A DNA stretch of 22,029 bases. Source: CAYVDB01 sp964450705 (GTDB lineage: Bacteria; Patescibacteriota; Minisyncoccia; Phycocordibacterales; Zambryskibacteraceae). This document shows positions 14,447-19,925 of the stretch, piece by piece (the first letter of the stretch is position 1; every line of letters begins with the position of its first letter). The position numbers were made by a program, and so were the translations under genes. The notes beneath the pieces are model-generated. The model ran no database searches. It worked only from the letters and a program-made list of their open reading frames with translations, and had not been told where the DNA came from. Location of the stretch: positions 1-22,029 of the forward strand of contig CAYVDB010000013.1 of the NCBI GenBank assembly GCA_964450705.1, in the 5' to 3' direction.

Positions 14447-14486
14447 ATAACCACTAATATATCATATATGATATATTAGTGGTTAT
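14447..14486. promoter_or_regulatory. Perfect 40-bp palindrome with operator core
   Basis: Bases 14447-14466 are the exact reverse complement of 14467-14486, with no spacer. The centre is TATCATATATGATA, found also at 4173-4186, and the arms carry CCACTAA / TTAGTGG. It begins 8 bases after the TrpR-like gene stop and ends 93 bases before the rpiB ATG. A dyad this long without loop suggests a protein binding site, probably for the adjacent regulator; as RNA it could also form a long hairpin. Confidence 0.65.
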
Positions 14487-14517
14487 GAAATAGAAAAGGA
14501 AGAGCTATTTTCGGTTA

Positions 14518-14545
14518 AGAACCACCCGATGTAATCGGGGGTTAT
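14518..14545 (+). terminator. Weak hairpin between regulator gene and rpiB
   Basis: CCCGAT-GTA-ATCGGG with flanking AACC/GGTT pairs separated by a bulge. TTATATTAT follows and no uninterrupted T-run, so it is only a possible terminator of the regulator transcript. Confidence 0.35.
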
Positions 14546-14565
14546 ATTATCGACTCGTCTTGTTA

Positions 14566-14571
14566 TATAAT
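14566..14571 (+). promoter_or_regulatory. -10 box of rpiB, leaderless arrangement
   Basis: TATAAT ends 7 bases before the rpiB ATG (14579), so the predicted transcription start falls on or next to the start codon. Confidence 0.5.
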
Positions 14572-14578
14572 AGTTTTC

Positions 14579-15049
14579 ATGAAGATTTACATTGGCACAG
14601 ACCATGCTGGGCTTGCTCAGAAAGAAAAAATAGCTTCTTTCTTGCGAGAGAGTGGGTATGAGGTTATTGATCAGGGAGCGCATGAGTATGATGAGAATGA
14701 CGACTATCCAGATTTTGTTATTCCTGTTGCAAGAGAGGTTTCCAAGAGACCTCAGGACGTGAGAGGAATTATTCTCGGAGGATCCGGACAAGGAGAAGCG
14801 ATAGTTGCCAATCGGTTTAAGGGAGTAAGGGCAGCTGTATTTTATGGACACGCGACATCACTCACGAGTAACGTTTCAAATCTAGAGCTTTCTCGTCAGC
14901 ACAATGATGCAAATATTCTTGCGATTGGTAGTCGGTTTGTAACTGATGATCATGCGCTCGAAGCTGTCCAGCAGTGGCTAGACACTCCTTTCTCTGGAGG
15001 AGAGCGCCATACTCGTAGAATAAATAAGATTGATAGAATTCATGATTGA
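14579..15049 (+). CDS. rpiB: Ribose-5-phosphate isomerase B (Glu-type active site)
   Basis: Interconverts ribose 5-phosphate and ribulose 5-phosphate. The 156-residue protein begins with the signature IGTDHAGLAQKEKI and contains the phosphate loop and helix GGSGQGEAIVANRFKGVRAA and the SRQHNDANILAIGSRF segment. The catalytic Cys of the E. coli enzyme (ICGTG) is Gly67 here, and Glu73 takes the position of the acid/base in the Mycobacterium tuberculosis type (GGSGNGE). It is therefore the actinobacterial-like active-site form; activity is still expected. The -10 box lies 7 bases before ATG, implying a leaderless mRNA. It overlaps rpe by 8 bases (ATGATTGA). Confidence 0.94.
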   Translation: MKIYIGTDHAGLAQKEKIASFLRESGYEVIDQGAHEYDENDDYPDFVIPVAREVSKRPQDVRGIILGGSGQGEAIVANRFKGVRAAVFYGHATSLTSNVSNLELSRQHNDANILAIGSRFVTDDHALEAVQQWLDTPFSGGERHTRRINKIDRIHD

Positions 15050-15758
15050 AGTACTGCCGGCAATCCTTCCTAAGAGTTTTAAAGAACTAGAAGATAAGCT
15101 CACTCAGGTTGTATCTCATACATCTTTTGTTCAAATTGATATTTGTGATGGAAAGTTTACTCCCGAAAAAACATGGCCTTACATAGATAGAGATGATCCC
15201 GATTTTATTCGTTTGATCAATGAAGAGGCAGGCTTACCATACTGGGAAGACTTAAAGTTTGAAATTGATTTAATGGTAGAAAATGTAGAAGAAGTAGCAG
15301 AACAATGGGTTCATGTCGGCGCGGAGCGTATTATCGTTCATTTTGAATCTTTTTCTGATGCAAAAAGAGCCGAATCTTTTATCGAAAACTTTAAAAATAG
15401 GTTTCATACCCCAGATTCTGCAATTAGCGTGGAGATTGGGCTTGCAGTAAATATTGATACTCCATTTGAGTCTTTTGCTCATCTTATTCCTAACGTAGAG
15501 ACCTTCCAATGTATGGGTATTCTTCGTATTGGGTATCAAGGAGAGCCTTTTGATGAGCAAGTTCTTGAGAAAATAAAAAGTGTTCATGAAAAATATCCTC
15601 ATTTAGTGATAAGCGTTGATGGGGGTGTAAATCTCGACTCAGCGCCACTTCTCCGACAAGCTGGTGCAACTCGTTTAATTGCCGGCTCAGTAATTTTAAA
15701 AAGTAACAACATACCAGAAACGATAGAAAAGCTTAAAGGGCACTCTCCTGAAAAGTAA
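15042..15758 (+). CDS. rpe: Ribulose-phosphate 3-epimerase-like protein, divergent metal site
   Basis: A TIM-barrel protein of 238 residues related to ribulose-phosphate 3-epimerase, which interconverts ribulose 5-phosphate and xylulose 5-phosphate. Recognised parts are EVLPAILPKSFKELEDKL, FVQIDICDGKFTPEKTW, IDLMVENVEEVAEQWVHVGA and the C-terminal phosphate-binding VDGGVNLDSAPLLRQAGATRLIAGS. Two of the usual metal-binding His are replaced: the HVDVMDG motif is QIDICDG and the DVHLMV motif is EIDLMV. The Asp residues in DG and VDGG remain. Function may be kept with altered metal use, or the substrate may differ. The ATG at 15042 was chosen over an upstream TTG because it overlaps the rpiB stop by 8 bases, as elsewhere in the window. 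Confidence 0.85.
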   Translation: MIEVLPAILPKSFKELEDKLTQVVSHTSFVQIDICDGKFTPEKTWPYIDRDDPDFIRLINEEAGLPYWEDLKFEIDLMVENVEEVAEQWVHVGAERIIVHFESFSDAKRAESFIENFKNRFHTPDSAISVEIGLAVNIDTPFESFAHLIPNVETFQCMGILRIGYQGEPFDEQVLEKIKSVHEKYPHLVISVDGGVNLDSAPLLRQAGATRLIAGSVILKSNNIPETIEKLKGHSPEK

Positions 15759-15787
15759 TTGACATAGTAGTATTTTTATTATATTTT
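15759..15787 (+). promoter_or_regulatory. Promoter of the DGR target gene
   Basis: A perfect -35 TTGACA at 15759-15764 overlaps the end of rpe. With a 17-base spacer the -10 is TATTTT (15782-15787); TATATT two bases earlier is an alternative with a 15-base spacer. Confidence 0.45.
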
Positions 15788-15791
15788 TTAT

Positions 15792-15827
15792 CTGAGGAAA
15801 TTCCTCAGCGACCTAGCGCACCTAGGT
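15792..15827 (+). promoter_or_regulatory. Two small hairpins in the leader of the DGR target gene
   Basis: CTGAGGAA-A-TTCCTCAG (15792-15808) and ACCTAG-CGCAC-CTAGGT (15811-15827) are two adjacent perfect inverted repeats just before the AAGGAG ribosome binding site at 15838-15843. They may stabilise the mRNA 5' end or regulate access to the start. Confidence 0.45.
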
Positions 15828-15849
15828 GATCTTTCATAAGGAGCTGACC

Positions 15850-16461
15850 ATGGCGGAAGCTATGATCGGTAAGGCGAAACTCCGTGCCGTGCGCGGACTA
15901 CGCGACCAGTTCGAAGATGCGCTTGTTGGATCTGACGAGTGGCAGAGAGAAGCAAAGAAGTTTCTCAAGCGACAGCCGACTTGGGCAAAGAAAGATCCAA
16001 AGGCTCGGATCTTTACTCTCAAGACTGACCTGTTCGATCCAGTTGCATTTTGCGGAGTGGGGTGGAGTGTCTTGGAGGAGGATAAGCACTCCTGCGAACT
16101 TGTCGAAGTTGACATGACCAGAGTGCGTTTCCTGCACATGTTGCGAGAGGAAGAAGGCGAGACGAGCACCAAGGGTGAAGAGAAGATCCTTCGTCTCAAG
16201 ACTATGAGTTCCTTCGCTATTCGTCTCGATGCTCGCTTTGCGCGCGATCTTTTGGCCGAGCCAGGACAGGTGATGCTCGACTGGCTCTATCAAACACAGG
16301 GAGTCACCTGGATCGACTTTCCAGGAACAATCTTACGTGGCCCGAGCGGCAGCCGCTTCGTCCTGTGCTTGTACCGCGATGAGCGTGGGTGGGACTGGGA
16401 CGCGGACTGGCTCGAGAACGTCTGGAGTCGGGGCAGTCCTTCCGCCGTCCTAGTCCTGTGA
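15850..16461 (+). CDS. Variable target protein of a diversity-generating retroelement
   Basis: A 203-residue protein whose last 40 residues (about 162-201) are encoded by the variable repeat. The start at 15850 is fixed by AAGGAG six bases upstream, one of the few strong ribosome binding sites in the window. The N-terminal part (to about 130) is charged and helical with no signal peptide; then VTWIDFPGTILRGPSGSRF leads into the variable end with WDWDADWLENVW. From memory, this FPGT...W-rich ending resembles the ligand-binding tails of DGR target proteins of CPR bacteria, likely a C-type-lectin-like fold. Eleven residues differ from the template-encoded version: G164, S166, S168, V171, C173, D182, D184, D186, S193, G195 and S196. 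The gene is clearly GC-richer than neighbours. Role unknown; ligand or partner recognition is inferred. Confidence 0.8.
   Translation: MAEAMIGKAKLRAVRGLRDQFEDALVGSDEWQREAKKFLKRQPTWAKKDPKARIFTLKTDLFDPVAFCGVGWSVLEEDKHSCELVEVDMTRVRFLHMLREEEGETSTKGEEKILRLKTMSSFAIRLDARFARDLLAEPGQVMLDWLYQTQGVTWIDFPGTILRGPSGSRFVLCLYRDERGWDWDADWLENVWSRGSPSAVLVL
16333..16453 (+). repeat. DGR variable repeat (VR)
   Basis: This 121-base stretch at the 3' end of the target gene matches 17039-17159 without gaps. The 11 differences are at 16340, 16346, 16352, 16360, 16367, 16393, 16399, 16405, 16427, 16432 and 16436; each is G here and A in the template. All fall on first or second codon positions and change the amino acid. 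The last 17 bases (16437-16453) are GC-rich, identical in both copies and sit where an initiation-of-mutagenic-homing (IMH) site would be expected. Confidence 0.88.
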
Positions 16462-16466
16462 ACCTT

Positions 16467-16499
16467 GTGTCCTTGGGTTTTGTATTTGCCCTTGGACAC
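16467..16499 (+). other. Hairpin just downstream of VR
   Basis: GTGTCC-TT-GGG (16467-16477) pairs with CCC-TT-GGACAC (16489-16499), nine base pairs with a symmetric TT/TT internal loop and an 11-base loop. It starts 13 bases after the VR end. Known DGRs (Bordetella phage BPP-1) need a hairpin or cruciform a few bases after the IMH for target recognition; this element is a candidate for the same role. Confidence 0.5.
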
Positions 16500-16508
16500 T
16501 TTGCACTT

Positions 16509-16553
16509 CCGCTAGTTTCGACATCATGTCGAAACTAGCGGTTTTTGTTTTTT
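16509..16553 (+). terminator. Strong rho-independent terminator of DGR target gene
   Basis: A 16-bp perfect stem (CCGCTAGTTTCGACAT with its reverse complement ATGTCGAAACTAGCGG) around one central base, followed by TTTTTGTTTTTT. It ends transcription of the target gene 48 bases after its stop. With the preceding hairpin it forms a double cruciform-capable region behind the VR. Confidence 0.92.
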
Positions 16554-16777
16554 GTAATACAATTATGATTGGTAGTAGGGGAATAGTCACCGGCGGTCAA
16601 TAGATTTTTCTTAGGCTTCCGGCTCCCGAATCCAGTATCCATGTATCGAGAGTTCTTGTGGTGTGGCCCGCCAGAGGCGGGTAAACTTCAAGGAGAGTGG
16701 TAGCATGGGGAACTTCATCTTTCGTAAAACTCAGGATGATCCTGAGCGCAGTCGAATGGATCACAAAAAATGAAGGA

Positions 16778-16832
16778 ACTTGGTGTAAAGCGCTAACGCA
16801 TTATGATGCGGAAGACTCGCGAGTAGACTCGC
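16778..16832 (+). repeat. 55-base direct repeat, copy left of the gap
   Basis: Identical to 16933-16987. It ends exactly where the N-run begins, and its partner starts exactly where the N-run ends, which is typical of two assembly-graph contigs sharing one k-mer. Probably the same bases written twice and not a biological duplication. Confidence 0.8.
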
Positions 16833-16932
16833 NNNNNNNNNNNNNNNNNNNNNNNNNNNNNNNNNNNNNNNNNNNNNNNNNNNNNNNNNNNNNNNNNNNN
16901 NNNNNNNNNNNNNNNNNNNNNNNNNNNNNNNN
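16833..16932. other. Assembly gap of 100 N
   Basis: Exactly 100 unknown bases, the conventional placeholder for a gap of unknown size. Identical 55-base ends on both sides suggest the contigs overlap and that the true sequence may be continuous, with no missing gene. A true insertion cannot be excluded. Confidence 0.95.
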
Positions 16933-16987
16933 ACTTGGTGTAAAGCGCTAACGCATTATGATGCGGAAGACTCGCGAGTAGACTCGC
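16933..16987 (+). repeat. 55-base direct repeat, copy right of the gap
   Basis: Exact copy of 16778-16832, starting with the first known base after the gap. It contains a plausible promoter for the template repeat RNA and several small dyads (GCAT/ATGC, ACTCGCGAGT). Confidence 0.8.
16935..16962 (+). promoter_or_regulatory. Candidate promoter of the TR RNA
   Basis: TTGGTG (16935-16940), 16-base spacer, TATGAT (16957-16962). Transcription would start near 16969, about 70 bases before the TR, and stop at the hairpin at 17175-17192, giving an RNA of roughly 230 bases that contains the whole TR. Confidence 0.35.
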
Positions 16988-17038
16988 TACAACCCTGAGA
17001 GTATTCTAAGGGTGAAGATATAGATGGCGCTTTATACA

Positions 17039-17159
17039 TTACGTGACCCGAACGGCAACCGCTTCATCCTGTACTTGTACCGCGATGAGCGTGGGTGGAA
17101 CTGGAACGCGAACTGGCTCGAGAACGTCTGGAATCGGAGCAATCCTTCCGCCGTCCTAG
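17039..17159 (+). repeat. DGR template repeat (TR)
   Basis: Non-genic 121-base copy of the VR. It contains 26 adenines, of which 11 are replaced by G in the VR; none of the other 95 bases differ. In the target frame it is rich in AAC and AAT codons (an Asn series in WNWNANWLENVWNRSNPS), the typical design of a DGR template, since A at codon positions 1 and 2 gives the widest amino acid choice and avoids stop codons. The frame stays open past the TR (LASPYISPPFGGVLF), recalling the end of CPR target genes, so the TR was probably copied from a target gene tail. I do not consider the 66-codon frame starting at 17024 a protein gene. Confidence 0.85.
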
Positions 17160-17174
17160 CAAGTCCTTACATTT

Positions 17175-17201
17175 CTCCTCCGTTTGGGGGAGTTTTGTTT
17201 T
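17175..17201 (+). terminator. Rho-independent terminator after TR
   Basis: CTCCTCC-GTTT-GGGGGAG with one G-U type pair, followed by TTTTGTTTT. It would end the TR RNA. It ends only 6 bases before the transketolase ATG, so the following operon needs readthrough or an undetected promoter. Confidence 0.75.
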
Positions 17202-17207
17202 ATAAAA

Positions 17208-18080
17208 ATGGCAAATCTCACTGAGGAAAAGAAAAACGATTTAGCACTTACTGCGAATAGAATTCGCGAGTCTATTATAGAGATGCTTCTTCTTGCAAAG
17301 AGCGGACATACTGCCGGGCCTCTTGGTATGGCGGATATTTTTACCTTACTTTATTTTCACGTTTTAACTCATGATCCCCAAAAGCCTTCATGGGAAGGCC
17401 GCGATCGCGTAGTGCTCTCAAACGGGCATATTTGCCCAGTGCTTTATGCAACTATGGCTCATGCGGGATATTTTGATATAGAAGAACTAAAAACATTGAG
17501 GAAATTCGGGTCAATTCTTCAGGGCCATCCTCATCGAGAATTTTTACCTAGTCTCGAAACAAGTTCCGGGCCTCTTGCTTCAGGGCTTTCTCAGGCCGTA
17601 GGCATGGCTCTTGCTGATAGGATTGATAACGGGGTTGAATCTAGTCGAAGAATTTTTTGTATTATGAGTGATGGCGAGCAAGAATCAGGGCAAATTTGGG
17701 AAGCCGGTATGCTTGCAGGAAAGGAAAGATTGAGAAACCTTGTAGGGATTATTGATAGAAATAATATTCAGATTGATGGCTATACCGAAGATATTATGCC
17801 TCTTGAACCTTTAGCTGATAAATGGAAAGCTTGGAACTGGCATGTGATTGAAGTTGATGGCCACAACTTTGACGAGCTTAATGATGCATTTATGCAAGCA
17901 GAAGCAGTTTTTGAAAAACCAACAATGATTATTGCGCGGACTATTCCAGGGAAAGGAGTGAAAGAATTTGAAAGAAAGTTTGAATGGCACGGAAAGCCGC
18001 CAAATAAAGAAGAAGCTGAGATGGCACTCAAGGAGCTTCGCTCTTTAGGTGGCAAGATTGCAGGACATCATAATGATTAA
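17208..18080 (+). CDS. tktA: Transketolase, N-terminal subunit
   Basis: First half of a split transketolase, which moves two-carbon units between sugar phosphates with thiamine diphosphate (TPP). The 290 residues contain the substrate/TPP histidine in AKSGHTAGPLGM (His34), the segment GHPHREFLPSLETSSGPLASGL and the TPP-Mg motif SDGEQESGQIWEAGMLA...DRNNIQIDG with Asp155 and Asn185/Asn186. I chose ATG 17208 (MANLTEEKKNDL), because the upstream extension (from 17184) is encoded by the TR terminator. The gene ends inside the start of the C-terminal subunit (8-base overlap), so the two are translated together, as expected for a heteromeric enzyme. Confidence 0.96.
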   Translation: MANLTEEKKNDLALTANRIRESIIEMLLLAKSGHTAGPLGMADIFTLLYFHVLTHDPQKPSWEGRDRVVLSNGHICPVLYATMAHAGYFDIEELKTLRKFGSILQGHPHREFLPSLETSSGPLASGLSQAVGMALADRIDNGVESSRRIFCIMSDGEQESGQIWEAGMLAGKERLRNLVGIIDRNNIQIDGYTEDIMPLEPLADKWKAWNWHVIEVDGHNFDELNDAFMQAEAVFEKPTMIIARTIPGKGVKEFERKFEWHGKPPNKEEAEMALKELRSLGGKIAGHHND

Positions 18081-19050
18081 TCTCAATCCAAAATTATTTG
18101 ATAACGATGTAGAACAGGTTCCAATTCGTAAAGGCTTTGGAGAAGGTCTACTAGAAGTTTCTGAGAAAGATCCCCGTATTGTTGGGCTTTGTGCTGATTT
18201 GACCGAATCAACTCAGATGCATCTTTTTAAGAATAAGTTTCCAGAGCGTTTTATTGAGATTGGAGTAGCAGAGCAAAATCTCGCTTCAGTTGCTTCAGGA
18301 ATGGCGGCGATGGGGAAAATTCCATTCATCACATCGTATGCGATGTTTTCTCCGGGAAGAAATTGGGAGCAGATTAGGACGACGGTAGCGTATAACGATC
18401 GTCCTGTAAAAATTGCGGGAAGCCATGCTGGGATATCGGTTGGTCCTGACGGGGGGACTCATCAAGCAATCGAAGATATCGCGATTATGCGCGTGATTCC
18501 TAAAATGGTAGTAATTTCTCCGTGTGATGCAATTGAGGCACGTAAAGCAACAATTGCGGCTGCAAAGACTGATACCCCAGTCTATATTCGTCTTGCTCGA
18601 GAAAAAACTCCTATAATTACTACAGAAGAAACTCCTTTTGAAATTGGTAAAGCGCAGGTATTTTTTGAGAGTGAAAATCCTCAAGTAACACTTATTGCAA
18701 CTGGGGCGCTTGTTTATAAAGCTTTGAAAGTTGCCCAAGCTCTTCTCAAAGAAGGAATTGGATCTATTGTATTGAATCTTCCCACAATAAAACCTCTTGA
18801 TACTGAAACTATTTTAGAAAGCGTAAAAAATACTCAAGCGGTAGTCACGGTAGAAGAACATCAAATTGCGGGTGGAATGGGTTCAGCCGTATCCGAGTTT
18901 CTTTCACAAAATTATCCAGTTCCTCAAGAATTTATTGGAGTTCATGATCTTTTCGGTCAATCAGGCACTCCTGACGAGCTTATTGAACACTATGGCATGG
19001 GAGAAAGCCATATTAAAGAAGCTGTTAAAAAGGTTGTATTAAGAAAGTGA
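18073..19050 (+). CDS. tktB: Transketolase, C-terminal subunit
   Basis: Second half of the split transketolase: pyrimidine-binding TPP domain and C-terminal domain, 325 residues. The catalytic Glu67 is in GVAEQNLASVASGMA, which activates the cofactor of the partner subunit. Further signatures are FITSYAMFSPGRNWEQIRTT, the SHAGISVGPDGGTHQAIED loop with substrate His residues, SPCDAIEARKA and the C-terminal VEEHQIAGGMGSAVSEFL. ATG 18073 overlaps the N-subunit stop by 8 bases; an upstream in-frame GTG at 18049 was rejected. Together with Rpe and RpiB upstream it completes most of the non-oxidative pentose phosphate branch; transaldolase is not in the window. Confidence 0.96.
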   Translation: MINLNPKLFDNDVEQVPIRKGFGEGLLEVSEKDPRIVGLCADLTESTQMHLFKNKFPERFIEIGVAEQNLASVASGMAAMGKIPFITSYAMFSPGRNWEQIRTTVAYNDRPVKIAGSHAGISVGPDGGTHQAIEDIAIMRVIPKMVVISPCDAIEARKATIAAAKTDTPVYIRLAREKTPIITTEETPFEIGKAQVFFESENPQVTLIATGALVYKALKVAQALLKEGIGSIVLNLPTIKPLDTETILESVKNTQAVVTVEEHQIAGGMGSAVSEFLSQNYPVPQEFIGVHDLFGQSGTPDELIEHYGMGESHIKEAVKKVVLRK

Positions 19051-19057
19051 TACAGAT

Positions 19058-19621
19058 ATGGAAACGCTAGAATCTCCCCAAAGTATTACTGAAAGAATAA
19101 GTGAACTTGTTATCGAAAACGAAGAGATTCTCAAGCTTATAGAGGGGTTACTTCAGAAAGAAGATTATAAAGGAGCTCGAGAAGAATTAGACTCGCTTCT
19201 TGAAAAGGTATTTGCAGTAGATTCTCTTGAGTGGACAGGAGGGCTCCTGGCCGGGAAGCAGTTTCCTGGAGCTCTCGAAATGCATCATGGATTGGTTACA
19301 AAGATTAGAGAAGATATGAGGCAAGAAAAAGAAAATAACAAGAGAATTTATATTCACTTTGATAAGCCTTGGCCGGGAGTAGACCCAATAGAATTTGAGG
19401 AAGAAGACATTGCCTCTCTTGCATACGTATATGTTCGCCAACTAAAGGAGATGGCGGCAATTAATAGACAATTAAGTTATGTAAAAAACCTTTATTCATC
19501 ACATTCAAGAATAATGGCTGATAATCCTAGACGTGCAGGTCTTTATGATTATTTTTCTAATATCAACGGACTCGATGTGTATCGTGACTTATCAGAAGTG
19601 CCAGAAGAACACAGGGTTTAG
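19058..19621 (+). CDS. Hypothetical protein, 187 residues
   Basis: Unknown family. The protein is acidic and mostly helical with no signal or membrane segment. An N-terminal helical hairpin (about residues 8-50, rich in Glu and Leu: LVIENEEILKLIEGLLQKED) is followed by a mixed middle part with WTGGLLAGKQFPGALEMHH and FDKPWPGVDPIEFEEED, and a helical C-terminal part. It starts 7 bases after tktB without a Shine-Dalgarno sequence, so it is probably in the transketolase operon. No catalytic motif could be seen. Confidence 0.7.
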   Translation: METLESPQSITERISELVIENEEILKLIEGLLQKEDYKGAREELDSLLEKVFAVDSLEWTGGLLAGKQFPGALEMHHGLVTKIREDMRQEKENNKRIYIHFDKPWPGVDPIEFEEEDIASLAYVYVRQLKEMAAINRQLSYVKNLYSSHSRIMADNPRRAGLYDYFSNINGLDVYRDLSEVPEEHRV

Positions 19622-19640
19622 TTTTTATTTATATAAAAAA

Positions 19641-19925
19641 ATGAAAGAAGGTTTTGCATTTGGTTATGACCCCGAAGATATCAAAAAAGTTACGGAAGAG
19701 TTGAGCTCTCTCAATGATCAGATTAGCCGGCTTGAGGGTGAATATAAAACTATTGAACACGGCCCAGCAAATGAGGCTCGCATGCAAATTGAGAATAAAC
19801 TCATATCTCTTAAAGAAAGAAGAAAGAAATTGGAAGAAGAGCTTTTTTCCGTGGGCCTTTCTAATGATGCTGTTTTGAAGAGTATATTCCGAGGCCGAAT
19901 AGACCAGGAAGATGTTTTAGAGTAG
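19641..19925 (+). CDS. Small coiled-coil protein, 94 residues
   Basis: Unknown function. I chose ATG 19641, 19 bases after the previous stop; the longer upstream frame overlaps the preceding gene and has no coding character. The protein is a predicted coiled coil: VTEELSSLNDQISRLEGEYK and a second helix IENKLISLKERRKKLEEELF with heptad-like Leu/Ile spacing, joined by a segment HGPANEARM. It could be an antiparallel helical hairpin or a partner of the preceding unknown protein. Its stop codon is immediately followed by the stop codon of the convergent sugar kinase gene, without any intergenic base or terminator. Confidence 0.65.
   Translation: MKEGFAFGYDPEDIKKVTEELSSLNDQISRLEGEYKTIEHGPANEARMQIENKLISLKERRKKLEEELFSVGLSNDAVLKSIFRGRIDQEDVLE

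Larger units (their letters stand above)
16554..17023. other. Non-coding stretch between VR and TR
   Basis: About 470 bases (100 of them N) without a convincing gene. It holds a CCCGCC-AGA-GGCGGG hairpin (16667-16681) and a palindrome CTCAGGAT-G-ATCCTGAG (16730-16746) continuing into GCGCAGTCGAA, of a kind I know as a dispersed intergenic repeat in many bacterial genomes. Then come the 55-base direct repeats flanking the N-run, a candidate TR promoter and a short ACCCT/AGGGT stem (about 16994-17013). No reverse transcriptase or accessory-protein reading frame is visible. Confidence 0.6.

Noticed and set aside
16667..16746. CRISPR or insertion sequence between VR and TR
   Set aside because: The dyads are single, have no regular spacing, no transposase and no target-site duplication; they look like dispersed intergenic repeats.
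16705..16773. 22-codon frame with an AAGGAG site (MGNFIFRKTQ...)
   Set aside because: Very short, ends in the dispersed CTCAGGAT palindrome, and resembles no DGR accessory protein. Possibly a gene remnant, but coding evidence is too weak.
16697..16951. 84-codon frame across the N gap
   Set aside because: It exists only because the Ns are translated as unknown residues.
17024..17224. 66-codon open frame covering the TR
   Set aside because: It is open because the TR was copied from a coding tail; it has no ribosome binding site, runs through a terminator and into the tkt gene. It is better explained as the non-coding template.
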